Positions 35,494 through 45,555 are shown, counted from the first letter of the stretch. The stretch: 64,000 nucleotides of DNA from Myroides phaeus (GCF_009799805.1 NZ_CP047050.1:133501-197500); one strand, 5' to 3'. Notes: generated from the sequence alone by a model not told the origin. Program-made: numbers and translations.

Positions 35494-37050
35494 TTAAAAA
35501 GGAACATCATCATCGTTAAAATTATTGTTCGCTGGACTATTAAATACTTGTGAAGCTGGAGGGAGAGTATTAGTTAGGTTTTGCCCATAACCTTGGTTCC
35601 CTTCTTCATTCATTGCTGATGAAATAAAGCCTGTTCCAAAACTATCTTCCTCAAGATTATCAAACTTACCAAATTGTCCTAAGAACTTCAGTCTTATGTT
35701 ATCTAATCCACCATTTCTGTGTTTTGCTACAATAAATTCAGCTTGTCCTGCAGTTGGACTTCTTTCTTCATCATCCCATTCTTCAATTTTATAGTACTCT
35801 GGTCGATAAATAAACGATACAATATCCGCATCTTGCTCAATCGCCCCAGACTCCCTTAAATCGGATAATAAAGGTCTTTTTGACGTACCACGCGTTTCCA
35901 CAGCACGCGATAACTGAGATAAGGCAATAACAGGAACATCAAGCTCTTTTGCTAATGCTTTCAAAGTACGTGAAATAGTAGAAATCTCTTGCTCACGGTT
36001 TCCTCCTCCTTTAGAATTACCTCCTGCAGTCATTAACTGCAAATAGTCAATAATAATCAACTTAATACCGTGTTGTGAAGCTAAACGTCTTGCTTTTGCA
36101 CGTAAATCGAAAATAGACAATGAAGGCGTATCATCAATAAATAAAGGTGCACGTTCTAAGTCCTTTACCTTCACGTTTAATTGTTCCCACTCGTGCTTTT
36201 CTAATTTACCTGTACGTAGTTTTTCTGATGAAAGACCTGTTTCAGATGAAATCAAACGAGTAATCAACTGTACAGAAGACATCTCTAATGAAAACACAGC
36301 TACACCAGCTCCTGAATCAATCGCGATATTACGTGCCATAGACAAGACAAAAGCTGTCTTACCCATACCAGGACGAGCAGCAATAATGATCAAGTCACTT
36401 GGTTGCCATCCAGATGTAAGTGCATCAAGTTTATGGAATCCTGTTGGAAGCCCACTTAACCCCTCTTTTGTACTAATTTCTTCAATTCTCTTTTTTGCCT
36501 GAGCAACAAGAGACTGAGCTGTCTCTGAACTCTTTTTAATATTTCCTTGAGTAACTTCATACAACTTAGACTCTGCTTGATCTAATAAATCAAACACATC
36601 ACTTGTCTCGTCGTATGCATTCTCAATAATTTCATTTGAAATGCGAATTAAACTTCTCTGAATGAACTTCTGTAAAATGATACGTGAGTGAAATTCGATA
36701 TGTGCTGAAGACGTAATTTTCTGAGTTAAGCTAACCAAATAGTAATCCCCTCCTACTAAATCAAGTTTTCCATTTTTACGAAGTTGCGTAGAAACAGTTA
36801 ACAAGTCAATAGGTTGGTTACCTACGAATAACTGATCAATCGCTTCAAAAATATGCTTATGAGCATCTTTATAAAAAGCATCTGGCTGTAAAATATCAAT
36901 TACCTCATCAATACCTTTTTTATCAATCATCATTGCACCCAATACAGCCTCCTCTAAATCAACTGCTTGAGGTGGTAACTTTCCTTTTTCCAGAGAAACG
37001 ATCTCCTTAGAAAAAGACTTCATTGGTCTAAAATCTTTAGCTTGCTCCAT
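35494..37050 (-). CDS. dnaB: replicative DNA helicase
   Basis: 518 residues. The N-terminal DnaB domain begins PPQAVDLEEAVLGAMMID near 21; the RecA-like core has GLPTGFHKLDALTSGWQP, Walker A ARPGMGKTA near 234 and SQLSRAVETRG near 382, ending with SGAIEQDADIVSFIYRPEYY. The C-terminal 60 residues are Asn/Gly-rich and end in DDDVPF, a motif like the SSB acidic tail. It unwinds the replication fork as a hexamer. Confidence 0.96.
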   Translation of the reverse strand: MEQAKDFRPMKSFSKEIVSLEKGKLPPQAVDLEEAVLGAMMIDKKGIDEVIDILQPDAFYKDAHKHIFEAIDQLFVGNQPIDLLTVSTQLRKNGKLDLVGGDYYLVSLTQKITSSAHIEFHSRIILQKFIQRSLIRISNEIIENAYDETSDVFDLLDQAESKLYEVTQGNIKKSSETAQSLVAQAKKRIEEISTKEGLSGLPTGFHKLDALTSGWQPSDLIIIAARPGMGKTAFVLSMARNIAIDSGAGVAVFSLEMSSVQLITRLISSETGLSSEKLRTGKLEKHEWEQLNVKVKDLERAPLFIDDTPSLSIFDLRAKARRLASQHGIKLIIIDYLQLMTAGGNSKGGGNREQEISTISRTLKALAKELDVPVIALSQLSRAVETRGTSKRPLLSDLRESGAIEQDADIVSFIYRPEYYKIEEWDDEERSPTAGQAEFIVAKHRNGGLDNIRLKFLGQFGKFDNLEEDSFGTGFISSAMNEEGNQGYGQNLTNTLPPASQVFNSPANNNFNDDDVPF

Positions 37051-37134
37051 ATCGCAAAATTACACCTTTTTTAAGTATTACTCAACCCAAATATATAAAT
37101 CAAATAGTTAATTATATAGTCAGGGTATTAAAAT

Positions 37135-37161
37135 AAAAAATCCGAGACAATGTCTCGGATT
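37135..37161 (-). terminator. terminator after accA
   Basis: AATCCGAGACA and TGTCTCGGATT pair perfectly with an adjoining A run, 25 bp beyond the stop codon. Confidence 0.88.
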
Positions 37162-37185
37162 CAGTTTTATTATCTAAATTTTGAA

Positions 37186-38139
37186 TTAGTCTCTGTATTC
37201 TCCCATTTCAAAATATTTCTCCATACGATTAGCTAAAAGCTTTTCTGTTGGTACTTTCTGTAAAGAAGCATAAGTGTCTACAATGTATTTCTTAACACTT
37301 GCAAAAGTCTCTTCTCTATTAGTATGAGCTCCTCCAAGAGGTTCTTTAATAATATCGTCAACTAACTTATTTTTCTTCATATCAAAAGAAGTTAATTTTA
37401 AAGACTCTGCTGCTTGCTCTTTATATTCCCAGCTTCTCCATAAAATTGAAGAACATGACTCTGGTGAAATAACAGAATACCAAGTATTTTCAAGCATCGT
37501 TACTTTGTCTCCTACACCAATTCCTAAAGCTCCTCCTGAAGCACCTTCACCTACAATAATACAGATGATTGGCACTTTAATACGGAACATTTCGAAAATA
37601 TTACGTGCAATAGCTTCTCCTTGTCCTCTTTCCTCTGCTTCTAAACCAGGATATGCTCCAGGAGTATCAATCAAAGCAACGATTGGAATATTGAATTTCT
37701 CTGCCATTTGCATTAAACGTAGAGCTTTTCTATATCCTTCAGGATTTGCCATTCCGAAGTTTCTAAACTGTCTCGTTTTAGTGTTGTAACCTTTTTGTTG
37801 ACCAACGAACATAAAACTTTGATCACCGATTTTACCTAAACCACCTACCATTGCTTTATCGTCTTTTACATTTCTATCTCCGAAAAGTTCTAAAAATGTA
37901 TCTCCACATAATGCTTTGATATAGTCCATAGTATAAGGTCTATTTGGGTGTCTTGACAATTGAACTCTTTGCCAAGCCGTTAGATTCTTATATATGCTCT
38001 TTTTGGTTTCTTCTAATTTCTTCTCAATTTGTTTGCAAGTCGCTGATACATCAACATCAGATTCCTCTCCTATCAACGTACATTTACCCAACTGCTCTTC
38101 AAGCTCTTTAATTGGAAGTTCAAAATCTAAATATTCCAT
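37186..38139 (-). CDS. accA: acetyl-CoA carboxylase carboxyltransferase subunit alpha
   Basis: 317 residues, the usual AccA length. [15 protein letters not shown] opens the coiled N-terminal segment; [35 protein letters not shown] and [15 protein letters not shown] are the carboxyltransferase signatures. With AccD it moves the carboxyl group from biotin to acetyl-CoA, the first committed step of fatty acid synthesis. Monocistronic. Confidence 0.97.
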   Translation of the reverse strand: MEYLDFELPIKELEEQLGKCTLIGEESDVDVSATCKQIEKKLEETKKSIYKNLTAWQRVQLSRHPNRPYTMDYIKALCGDTFLELFGDRNVKDDKAMVGGLGKIGDQSFMFVGQQKGYNTKTRQFRNFGMANPEGYRKALRLMQMAEKFNIPIVALIDTPGAYPGLEAEERGQGEAIARNIFEMFRIKVPIICIIVGEGASGGALGIGVGDKVTMLENTWYSVISPESCSSILWRSWEYKEQAAESLKLTSFDMKKNKLVDDIIKEPLGGAHTNREETFASVKKYIVDTYASLQKVPTEKLLANRMEKYFEMGEYRD

Positions 38140-38202
38140 TTATGATTAAGTTTTAATTTCAATTACGAATTACAAAGATAAAACAATCCTCGAATAGATA
38201 AG

Positions 38203-39096
38203 CTATTTGAGACTAAGTTTTCTCTTTTTTCTATTTTTTACTATCGCATTTAACACAACAGTACTCAGTATTAATAAGGCTCCAACATAAAATTCGGAGT
38301 TCATTTTTTCACTATCCTTAAACAATAAAACCGCTAATAAAATACCATAAACGGGTTCTAAATTAATAGTCAACATCACGGTAAAAGGCGTTAAAAACTT
38401 CATTATATAAACAGAGCCTAAGAAAGCAAATGCTGTACAAAAAACTCCTAAAATGAAAAGCCAAAACCAATCCGTCAAACTTACTGTAAAAAATTCACTT
38501 GTAAAACTCCCTGTAAAAAGAAGAAATACTGATAGTATTAGCAGACCTCCTAACATCTCATAAAATGTGATAATTGGTGCTGCTGTATGTTTAACTAACT
38601 TGCTATTAATGATTGAAAAAGTGGCTGACAAACAAGCAGATGACAATCCTAAAACTATCCCCTCTACATACTCTCCACTTACACTAAATATTAAAGCTAA
38701 GGCACAGATAACGATAAAGCCAAACAATACTTCGTATCCAATTATTCTTCGTTTAAAAAAGATTGGTTCCAATATAGAAGCAAAAAAAGCTCCTGTGGAT
38801 AAACAAGCTAATGTAACAGAAATATTAGAAACTTTAATTGCCCAAAAGAATGTCAACCAATGCAACGCAATGACTAATCCTGCTCCAAAAAACTGAAGTA
38901 TCTTTCCTTTTGAAGCTTGAAGTGTTTGTCTTTTAAACAAAAACATAATCCCTAAAGTAACGACAGCTATTAAAATACGATACCAAACTAATGGCAACGC
39001 TTCTAAGGTAATTAAATGCCCTAAAATTGCTGTGAATCCCCATATAAAAACGATTATATGAAGATAGATGTAACTTTTTATATTATCTGCGAGCAT
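38203..39096 (-). CDS. EamA-family (DMT) transporter
   Basis: 297 residues with ten predicted membrane helices arranged as two EamA repeats (about 5-135 and 148-285); PFTVMLTINLEPVYGILLAVLLF in the second half is typical. Substrate is unknown; the family exports amino acids and other metabolites. Its start overlaps the end of the LptF/G-like gene by 14 bp, so it is translated from the same message. The C-terminus is basic (KNRKKRKLSLK). Confidence 0.85.
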   Translation of the reverse strand: MLADNIKSYIYLHIIVFIWGFTAILGHLITLEALPLVWYRILIAVVTLGIMFLFKRQTLQASKGKILQFFGAGLVIALHWLTFFWAIKVSNISVTLACLSTGAFFASILEPIFFKRRIIGYEVLFGFIVICALALIFSVSGEYVEGIVLGLSSACLSATFSIINSKLVKHTAAPIITFYEMLGGLLILSVFLLFTGSFTSEFFTVSLTDWFWLFILGVFCTAFAFLGSVYIMKFLTPFTVMLTINLEPVYGILLAVLLFKDSEKMNSEFYVGALLILSTVVLNAIVKNRKKRKLSLK

Positions 39097-40156
39097 TGCG
39101 TAACAAAAAGATTGCTAAAATACCAAATACTATATTCGGAAACCAAACTGCAAATAATGGAGGAATACTTGACGCCTCTGCAAGCGTACCAAATATTTTG
39201 TCAAAAAACACATAGATAAAGGCTAAAGCAATACCAATTGCTAAGTTAACCCCCATTCCTCCTCTTCTCTTCATTGAAGATACAGATACAGCAATAATCG
39301 TCAAGATAAATGCAGAAACAGGAATACTATATTTTTTATACAATACTACAAGATAGGTATTGATATTAGAAGACCCTCGCATCTGTTCTTTTTCAATAAA
39401 ACGTTTCAGTGGTCCCAATTGCATTGTTTCAGCAGCATAAACTACAGGCGTTAAATCGTCAATATCAAAATCTAACGTCATATCTTTTTGCTCTGCCTTT
39501 TCAAGCTGATCTTCTCCTTCTCCTACATCTCTTTTAAAATAATCATACAACGTATAATTCTCTGTTTCTGGATTCCAAACAATACGGTTTGCTGTCGTTT
39601 TTGACACCAATTTATTCTCGTCAAAAACCTCCATTGAGAAGTTATAACCTGTTTTTGAATTATAATTAAAGTTACTTACGTAGATAAACTCATTCGCACT
39701 AATCTGTCTATAAACATTCTGACTCTCGCGAACCTCATCTCGTTTAAGGTATTTATATCTAAAATCGTTATAGCCCTGACTTGCCTTTGGAACAATAAAA
39801 ACAGACATTATTAACGCAAATAAAGAAACAAATGTAGCTCCTACTATATAAGGTCTTAAAAAACGAGTAAAAGAAATACCCGAACTAAGAATAGCTACAA
39901 TCTCTGTATTATTTGCCAGTTTTGAAGTAAACCAAATAATAGATATAAACAGGAAAATAGGAAACAACATGTTAGCAAAATAAATTGTAAAGTCAAGGTA
40001 ATACAATAGTATCGCCGAAACCGGTACTTTATTTGCTAACATCTTGTTGATTTTCTCAGAGACATCAATAACGATTCCAATCGGTACAAAAAGTAATAAC
40101 ATTACAAAAAATGTTGCCAAATACCTTTTAAGTATATACCAGTCTATAATCTTCAT
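39083..40156 (-). CDS. LptF/LptG-family permease (YjgP/YjgQ)
   Basis: 357 residues. Three membrane helices (about 10-33, 50-80, 95-125) are followed by a periplasmic beta-jellyroll segment (about 130-265) and three more helices. The opening KIIDWYILKRYLATFFVML and the ILSSGISFTRFLRP motif are standard for the LPS-export permeases that work with LptB and LptC. Whether it is LptF or LptG cannot be told. It overlaps the EamA gene and follows tgt by 41 bp. Confidence 0.88.
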   Translation of the reverse strand: MKIIDWYILKRYLATFFVMLLLFVPIGIVIDVSEKINKMLANKVPVSAILLYYLDFTIYFANMLFPIFLFISIIWFTSKLANNTEIVAILSSGISFTRFLRPYIVGATFVSLFALIMSVFIVPKASQGYNDFRYKYLKRDEVRESQNVYRQISANEFIYVSNFNYNSKTGYNFSMEVFDENKLVSKTTANRIVWNPETENYTLYDYFKRDVGEGEDQLEKAEQKDMTLDFDIDDLTPVVYAAETMQLGPLKRFIEKEQMRGSSNINTYLVVLYKKYSIPVSAFILTIIAVSVSSMKRRGGMGVNLAIGIALAFIYVFFDKIFGTLAEASSIPPLFAVWFPNIVFGILAIFLLRNARR

Positions 40157-40197
40157 ACGAATCTAATTTGATGCTCTTAAAATATTTTAAATAACGT

Positions 40198-41328
40198 TTA
40201 TAAACGTTGTCCTAATTGTTTTACCATTTTGTTTTTCCACTCTGTGAAAGTACCAGCTAAAATCTGACGACGTGCTTCGCGTACTAACCACATATAGAAA
40301 CCTAAATTGTGAATTGTTGCGATTTGTTTCCCTAAAGACTCATTCGCAGCAAACAAGTGACGTAAATATGCTTTTGAATATTCTGTATCTACCCAAGTGT
40401 ACCCATTCTCATCAATCGGTGAAAAATCATTTTCCCACTTCTTGTTTTTCATATTGATAGTACCATTTGCAGTAAACAACATTCCGTTACGTGCATTACG
40501 CGTTGGCATAACACAGTCAAACATATCTACTCCTAAAGCAATATTCTCTAAAATATTAATTGGCGTTCCAACCCCCATTAAATAACGAGGCTTTTCTTTT
40601 GGTAAAATATCAGTTACCAACTCCGTCATTGCATACATTTCTTCTGCTGGTTCTCCTACTGACAATCCTCCAATAGCATTTCCGGCAGCTCCAACATTAG
40701 CGATATACTCTGCTGATTGCTGTCTTAAATCTTTAAATGTACTTCCTTGTACAATTGGAAATAACGTTTGAGAATACCCATACATTTCAGGTACTTTAGC
40801 CAAGTGATCAACACATCTGTCTAACCAACGGTGTGTACGATGCATAGATCTTTTTGCATATCTATAATCACAAGGATAAGGCGTACATTCGTCAAATGCC
40901 ATAATGATATCTGCACCAATTGTTCTTTGAACTTCCATAACACTCTCTGGAGAGAAGAAATGGTAAGAACCATCGATATGAGATTTAAACTTTACTCCCT
41001 CTTCTTTAATCTTACGATTTCCAGAAAGAGAATAAACTTGAAATCCACCACTATCCGTTAAAATATTACGATCCCAGTTCATAAACTTGTGTAATCCTCC
41101 GGCTTGTTTAAGAATCTCCATTTTAGGTCTTAAATAAAGATGGTACGTATTTCCAAGAATAATATCTGGATTTACCTCTTCTTTAAGCTCTCTTTGGTGA
41201 ACTCCTTTTACCGAAGCAACAGTTCCTACTGGCATAAAAATTGGCGTTTCAATAACACCGTGGTCAAGCGTAACTTTCCCGGCACGAGCACGAGAATTAG
41301 CGTCTGTATGTAATAAGTCGAACTTCAT
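40198..41328 (-). CDS. tgt: queuine tRNA-ribosyltransferase
   Basis: 376 residues, full length. Catalytic Asp residues lie in DSGGFQVYSLSG near 92 and VDMFDCVMPTRNARNG near 268; GNAIGGLSVGEP is the substrate loop. The enzyme exchanges guanine for preQ1 at position 34 of tRNAs with GUN anticodons. The zinc-site segment that normally reads CxCxxC here is ENGYTWVDTEYS: all three Cys are absent, while the later His (ATIHNLGF) remains. It probably folds without zinc or with a replaced structural site; this may be a lineage trait. Confidence 0.93.
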   Translation of the reverse strand: MKFDLLHTDANSRARAGKVTLDHGVIETPIFMPVGTVASVKGVHQRELKEEVNPDIILGNTYHLYLRPKMEILKQAGGLHKFMNWDRNILTDSGGFQVYSLSGNRKIKEEGVKFKSHIDGSYHFFSPESVMEVQRTIGADIIMAFDECTPYPCDYRYAKRSMHRTHRWLDRCVDHLAKVPEMYGYSQTLFPIVQGSTFKDLRQQSAEYIANVGAAGNAIGGLSVGEPAEEMYAMTELVTDILPKEKPRYLMGVGTPINILENIALGVDMFDCVMPTRNARNGMLFTANGTINMKNKKWENDFSPIDENGYTWVDTEYSKAYLRHLFAANESLGKQIATIHNLGFYMWLVREARRQILAGTFTEWKNKMVKQLGQRL

Positions 41329-41413
41329 ATTAATTATTTACAACTGGCAAAGATAAAGCAAAACAATGGATGCTTATAAATTTTAATTTATTTTTATATT
41401 TATTCAAAAGTCA

Positions 41414-42430
41414 TTAAGACTGTACTTTATTCCTCAATAATAACCATATAACTATTGGTGCTCCAAATATAGAGGTAACTGCATTAATTGGCAATAAAAA
41501 CGACTCTCCCTTTATTTGTGTCAATATATCACATAACAACATCAATACTCCTCCTAATAAAGCGGTAGAAATAATCAAATAACGATGGCTACTCACTTTT
41601 AACAATAACCGAGCTATATGAGGCACGGCTAAACCTACAAAGGCAATTGGCCCTACAAAAGCTGTAGATACACCTGCCAATAAACTTGTAACCAAAATTA
41701 TCATATTGCGAGAATTTCTGATATTTATTCCCATTGATAAGGCATAGTTATCTCCTAAAAGCAAAGCATCAAGTGTACGTACTAAAAACAAACACCCTAT
41801 TAAACCGATAAAAACTACCGAACTAAATAAGGCGATTGTATCCCAAGTTAAATTGCCCAAACTCCCCATAGACCAAAACGTAAAACGCTTTAATTGTTCT
41901 GCACTACTAAAATAAGTCAGTATACTCACTACAGCATTGGCAAAACTACCAAACATCAACCCTACAATCAAAACAGTTACTGTATTTCTGACTGTATTCG
42001 AAATCAGTAAAACTAATAGTAAAAGGCCTAAGCTTCCTAAAATAGACACTAACGCTATTCCGTAAGATGAAGTCAAAATAGGAACCAATGAAATGGGTAA
42101 AAAAGCAGAACCTAAAATCAAAAATGCAACACCTAAGCTGGCTCCTGAACTAATTCCTAATACATAGGACTCTGCCATAGGATTGCGAAATAAGGTTTGC
42201 ATTAATAGCCCACTCAACGATAGAGCAACTCCTACTAAAACAGCTACAACTGCCTTAGGTAAGCGATAATTAAGAACAATATACTTCCAAGTATCTTTTA
42301 CCTCAACCTCTCCAAACAATATTTGCACTACCTTAAAAAAAGGAATGTGAATGCTCCCAGTAGCAATATTCATTACAAATACCACTGCCAATACAACAAA
42401 TAATCCTCCTATACCTATTTTCTTACTCAT
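41414..42430 (-). CDS. FecCD-family ABC permease (iron chelate/cobalamin type)
   Basis: 338 residues with nine to ten membrane helices. NYRLPKAVVAVLVGVALSLSGLLMQ and NPMAESYVLGISSGASLGVA near the N-terminus, and VSTAFVGPIAFVGLAVPHIARL near residue 245, are family hallmarks. It forms a homodimeric inner-membrane channel for siderophore-iron, heme or vitamin B12. It starts one base after the stop of the binding-protein gene. No ATPase gene is adjacent; a matching one is at 53099-53884. Confidence 0.9.
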   Translation of the reverse strand: MSKKIGIGGLFVVLAVVFVMNIATGSIHIPFFKVVQILFGEVEVKDTWKYIVLNYRLPKAVVAVLVGVALSLSGLLMQTLFRNPMAESYVLGISSGASLGVAFLILGSAFLPISLVPILTSSYGIALVSILGSLGLLLLVLLISNTVRNTVTVLIVGLMFGSFANAVVSILTYFSSAEQLKRFTFWSMGSLGNLTWDTIALFSSVVFIGLIGCLFLVRTLDALLLGDNYALSMGINIRNSRNMIILVTSLLAGVSTAFVGPIAFVGLAVPHIARLLLKVSSHRYLIISTALLGGVLMLLCDILTQIKGESFLLPINAVTSIFGAPIVIWLLLRNKVQS

Positions 42431-42431
42431 C

Positions 42432-43574
42432 CTATTTTAGCTGTTCGTAAAAAGTAGGCTTATACTCGTCTCCTAAAACCTCTGGGTGAAAAATATAGAC
42501 TAAATCCTTCAAGACCAAATCAGGTCTATTAGGTCCATATTCATAAAAAACGCTTCCTCCCTTTTCGCCCTTTTTAGGAGCAAAAGAAAACACGTTTTTA
42601 CTTTTAAAAGCGTCAAATTGCGCATAATGAGGATTCGCCTGTTGCATATCTGTCAATGTTTCAAACTGCGCAGGGTTAACCCAATATTTAGCCTTTGCTG
42701 CTTTGTCAAAAACAGCTTCGAAAGACAATGACAAACTTCCTGTCCCCTCACTGTCCTTCCACAGATAGTCTGCTTTTGCATCTTTAAAGTACATTGCTAC
42801 CCAACTTTGACCTTGTGGTAAATACCAAACATCTTGATACATAGCACCACTCATCACAGTTGGATATTCTGTAACATCTTTTACAAGCTCTAATACCTTA
42901 TTATAATTCTTTGTTACATTATCAAAAAACAACTTAGCTTCTGCCTCTTTCCCATATAAAGCACCAAATAATTTAATCCACTCAGCTTTTCCTAAAGGAG
43001 TCTGTTCTACCCAATCACCATTGTAAATTACAGGTATTCCACTTTGTTGAATTGTATGCAGAGCCGCATTATTATCATCCATTGCAAAAGCAACAATTGC
43101 GGTTGGCTCTAAATCTAAAGCAAGTTCCGTATTTATCTGTTCATTTTGCCCCAGCTCTTTCACACTACCTGCATTAATTAAATCTCTTATCGGTTGAGAA
43201 GAAATATAATCTAAACCAGGAAAACCAACCAGTGTTTGCTCCTCTCCTAAAGCCACTAAAGACGGCAAATGAGTAGTAGAAGTTGCTATTACACGATCAA
43301 TCGGCACTTTTACTTGTGGAAACTTGCGCAATGAATCTGGCACCACTAATCCGTTTTCTTTGTATAAAACATAAGTAAACTCTTTATCAGCCCCTGCCCA
43401 AGGTTGTAAAACTTTGACAACAGTAAACTTATCATAGGTATAAATAGCTAATCCGTTAGCGTATTCAATATCGTTTGTTGCTGCAACTGTTGTTTCTTTC
43501 TCTTGCTTCTTTTTACAAGAGAAAACAGTGATAGACAAAAAAGCTATTATAAAAAAATTCTTTATATTTTTCAT
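42432..43574 (-). CDS. iron/cobalamin-type ABC substrate-binding lipoprotein
   Basis: 380 residues. Lipobox signal with Cys in FLSITVFSCKKKQ near residue 20. The Periplasmic_binding_2 fold is seen: VIATSTTHLPSLVALGEEQTL near 92, LALDLEPTAIVAF near 150 and a single long helix linking two lobes. It captures a metal chelate or corrinoid and hands it to the permease encoded next. The ligand cannot be told. No cobalamin riboswitch is recognised upstream. Confidence 0.87.
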   Translation of the reverse strand: MKNIKNFFIIAFLSITVFSCKKKQEKETTVAATNDIEYANGLAIYTYDKFTVVKVLQPWAGADKEFTYVLYKENGLVVPDSLRKFPQVKVPIDRVIATSTTHLPSLVALGEEQTLVGFPGLDYISSQPIRDLINAGSVKELGQNEQINTELALDLEPTAIVAFAMDDNNAALHTIQQSGIPVIYNGDWVEQTPLGKAEWIKLFGALYGKEAEAKLFFDNVTKNYNKVLELVKDVTEYPTVMSGAMYQDVWYLPQGQSWVAMYFKDAKADYLWKDSEGTGSLSLSFEAVFDKAAKAKYWVNPAQFETLTDMQQANPHYAQFDAFKSKNVFSFAPKKGEKGGSVFYEYGPNRPDLVLKDLVYIFHPEVLGDEYKPTFYEQLK

Positions 43575-43597
43575 ACTACGTTATTTGGTTGATAAAA

Positions 43598-43605
43598 CAA
43601 AAATA
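43598..43605 (-). promoter_or_regulatory. -7 element TATTTTTG of the binding-protein/permease operon
   Basis: The minus strand reads TATTTTTG, 24 bp before the ATG at 43574. The short leader leaves little room for a riboswitch. Confidence 0.5.
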
Positions 43606-43773
43606 GAATAATTAAGCAATAGTAACCTATTCACTCCCGCTATTAATCTTGTGATGTTCAAAGTTTAAACCTGCACCTATCCCTTGTCATTACAAAGGAA
43701 ATGTAACAAAAAATAGGAAATACCGAAAAACTTCTTACATTTATACAAGGTTTACACCTGTATTAAAAGGACT

Positions 43774-44010
43774 ATGAAAAAAAAATCGCTACAAAAGATA
43801 TTAATTTTATCTATTTTCTTGATTGCAATAGTGAGCACTGTTTCTCTACTATTACAAGCAAAAAAAACAGAAATACAAACAATTAAAAACACAGACTACG
43901 GAACATATAGTGATCCAGAGGTTGCTTATCAAGAATGTTACAAGATTCTAACAGAGCTTTCATTAAACCTTAATGAAGGATTAGAGTCTAATAAAGTCAA
44001 AAACAAATAA
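43774..44010 (+). CDS. small single-pass membrane protein, unknown
   Basis: 78 residues. A Lys-rich start (MKKKSLQK) and one hydrophobic helix (residues 9-28) indicate an N-terminal anchor or signal; the outer part is polar (YSDPEVAYQECYKILTEL). No family recognised. It lies 2 bp before the DUF4252 gene and is cotranscribed with it. Confidence 0.6.
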   Translation: MKKKSLQKILILSIFLIAIVSTVSLLLQAKKTEIQTIKNTDYGTYSDPEVAYQECYKILTELSLNLNEGLESNKVKNK

Positions 44011-44012
44011 AC

Positions 44013-44543
44013 ATGAATAAAATACTACACTTTACATCTATAGTATTCTTTGCGCTTTTTAGCGTTTCAATGACTTACGCACAAGACGACTTTGCTAAGT
44101 TTGAGAAAAACAAACAAATAAACAATGTCATCGTAAACAAAAAAATGTTTGAAATGATGGCAAACGTTAAAGTAGAAGCGAATACAGATGAAGAACGTGT
44201 TTACTTTAATCTAATCAAAAAACTGACTATGCTTAAAGTATTCAACTCAAGTGCAAGTCAAGTAAAACCTGAGATGAAAACTACGGTTAACAATTACATC
44301 TCTGCACAAGGATTAAAAGAAGTGCTAAATAAAAAAGACAATAATTCTACGATTACTATTTATATTGACAAAGACGGAAACTCTAAAAACGCAAGTCAAT
44401 TAGTAATGTTCAACGAAGGAATTGTTGATGGACAAGAAAGTATCATTATGTTAATTACTGGTCAGTTTTCATTAGACGAACTAACAGCATTGACAAACAA
44501 AATGAAATTACCTCTTGGTAATACCTTAAAAACTTTAAAATAA
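44013..44543 (+). CDS. DUF4252 secreted protein
   Basis: 176 residues. Signal peptide with cleavage near TYAQDD (residue 23). The rest is the DUF4252 pattern: a helical first half (VYFNLIKKLTMLKVFNSSA) and a strand-rich second half (TITIYIDKDGNSKNASQLVMF) ending GQFSLDELTALTNKM. In Bacteroidetes such genes often follow an ECF sigma factor and its anti-sigma factor; here the upstream gene is only a 78-residue membrane protein. Role unknown. Confidence 0.8.
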   Translation: MNKILHFTSIVFFALFSVSMTYAQDDFAKFEKNKQINNVIVNKKMFEMMANVKVEANTDEERVYFNLIKKLTMLKVFNSSASQVKPEMKTTVNNYISAQGLKEVLNKKDNNSTITIYIDKDGNSKNASQLVMFNEGIVDGQESIIMLITGQFSLDELTALTNKMKLPLGNTLKTLK

Positions 44544-44548
44544 GATAG

Positions 44549-44590
44549 AATGCTATTTACATATTAATGTAGGTAGCATTTTTTATTTTC
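44549..44590 (+). terminator. terminator after the DUF4252 gene
   Basis: AATGCTA(tt)TACAT pairs imperfectly with ATGTAggTAGCATT, followed by a T-rich tract. Confidence 0.7.
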
Positions 44591-44701
44591 ACTCCCTTCT
44601 ACTTATCAATAAAAACTATTCTCTTATAAATTTAAAAGGAAGTGGACTATCGACTAATTGTATTTTAAAAAATATCTTCGTAATAATTAAGAAATACAAT
44701 T

Positions 44702-45367
44702 ATGAAATTACAACATATTACAATTTATACAAATGACATTCTACAAACAAAGGATTTCTATGTAAACACATTAAATTTTTCAATTATTCAAGAAACAGAG
44801 AATAGGATTACTTTCAAGATTGGTGATAGCCAACTTACTTTTATTCATACATCGAATGATCTTGAAATCTATCACTACGCATTTAATATTCAACCCAACC
44901 ACTTAAACGAAGCGATTACGTGGTCAGAGAAACGATTTAAACTACTCTTATCTCCTACCAATAACATTGTTACCAATTTTGAACAATGGAAAGCCGAATC
45001 TATATATTTCTATGATAACAATGGTAATCTTTTAGAATTTATAGCAAGAGAAGATAGCCCTATTTTAATAGATAAATCCTTTTCATCAGCTGCAATACTT
45101 AACATCAGTGAGTTTGGTGTGGTTTCAGAAAAAGCATTAGACAAGGCAAAAGAACTAATAACACTTCATAATCTCTCGTTATTTGACAAAGCAGTTGCCT
45201 CAAATCAATTCTTAGCATTAGGAGATGATGAGGGACTACTTATTTTTGTAGAACCAAATAGAGCTTGGTATCCAACTACAGCTAAAGCCAAAAAGTCACA
45301 AGCTAAAATAACTATAGTTATTAATAATAACGAAGTAAACCTGCAAAGTACAAATCTATATAAATAA
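44702..45367 (+). CDS. VOC-family (glyoxalase/dioxygenase superfamily) protein
   Basis: 221 residues. A first VOC module (residues 1-115) starts LQHITIYTNDILQTKDFY and ends ESIYFYDNNGNLLEF; a weaker second module (about 128-205) has AAILNISEFGVVS and FVEPNRAWYPT. The pattern resembles CatE-like two-module proteins but only part of the expected metal residues (an early His and a Glu at the end of module one) is seen. Substrate unknown. Confidence 0.75.
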   Translation: MKLQHITIYTNDILQTKDFYVNTLNFSIIQETENRITFKIGDSQLTFIHTSNDLEIYHYAFNIQPNHLNEAITWSEKRFKLLLSPTNNIVTNFEQWKAESIYFYDNNGNLLEFIAREDSPILIDKSFSSAAILNISEFGVVSEKALDKAKELITLHNLSLFDKAVASNQFLALGDDEGLLIFVEPNRAWYPTTAKAKKSQAKITIVINNNEVNLQSTNLYK

Positions 45368-45394
45368 AAAAAGCTGAGATAAATCTCAGCTTTT
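45367..45394. terminator. terminator shared by the VOC gene and tRNA-Lys copy 1
   Basis: AAAAAGCTGAGAT and ATCTCAGCTTTT pair perfectly. It is one base from the tRNA 3' end and overlaps the VOC stop; it recurs, almost unchanged, at 45556-45583. Confidence 0.85.
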
Positions 45395-45395
45395 G

Positions 45396-45468
45396 TGACC
45401 CGACTGGGGCTCGAACCCAGGACCCCAACATTAAAAGTGTTGTGCTCTACCAACTGAGCTATCGAGTC
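45396..45468 (-). tRNA. tRNA-Lys (anticodon TTT), copy 1
   Basis: 73 nt. Acceptor GACTCGA pairs with TCGGGTC (one T-G pair); anticodon loop CTTTTAA in stem CAACA/TGTTG gives TTT. No encoded CCA. Identical to six other copies in the next 1.5 kb. Confidence 0.95.
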
Positions 45469-45555
45469 ATTAAATCTTTTTCTACTGACCTTCTTTAAAA
45501 TAAAAATATCAGCATTCTTGCAAAATTTTATTTTCACATACTAAAGACATGAAAA

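Noticed and set aside
43575..43773. Possible cobalamin riboswitch before the binding-protein/permease operon
   Set aside because: The leader from the -7 element is about 20 bases, and I see no B12-box-like conserved core.
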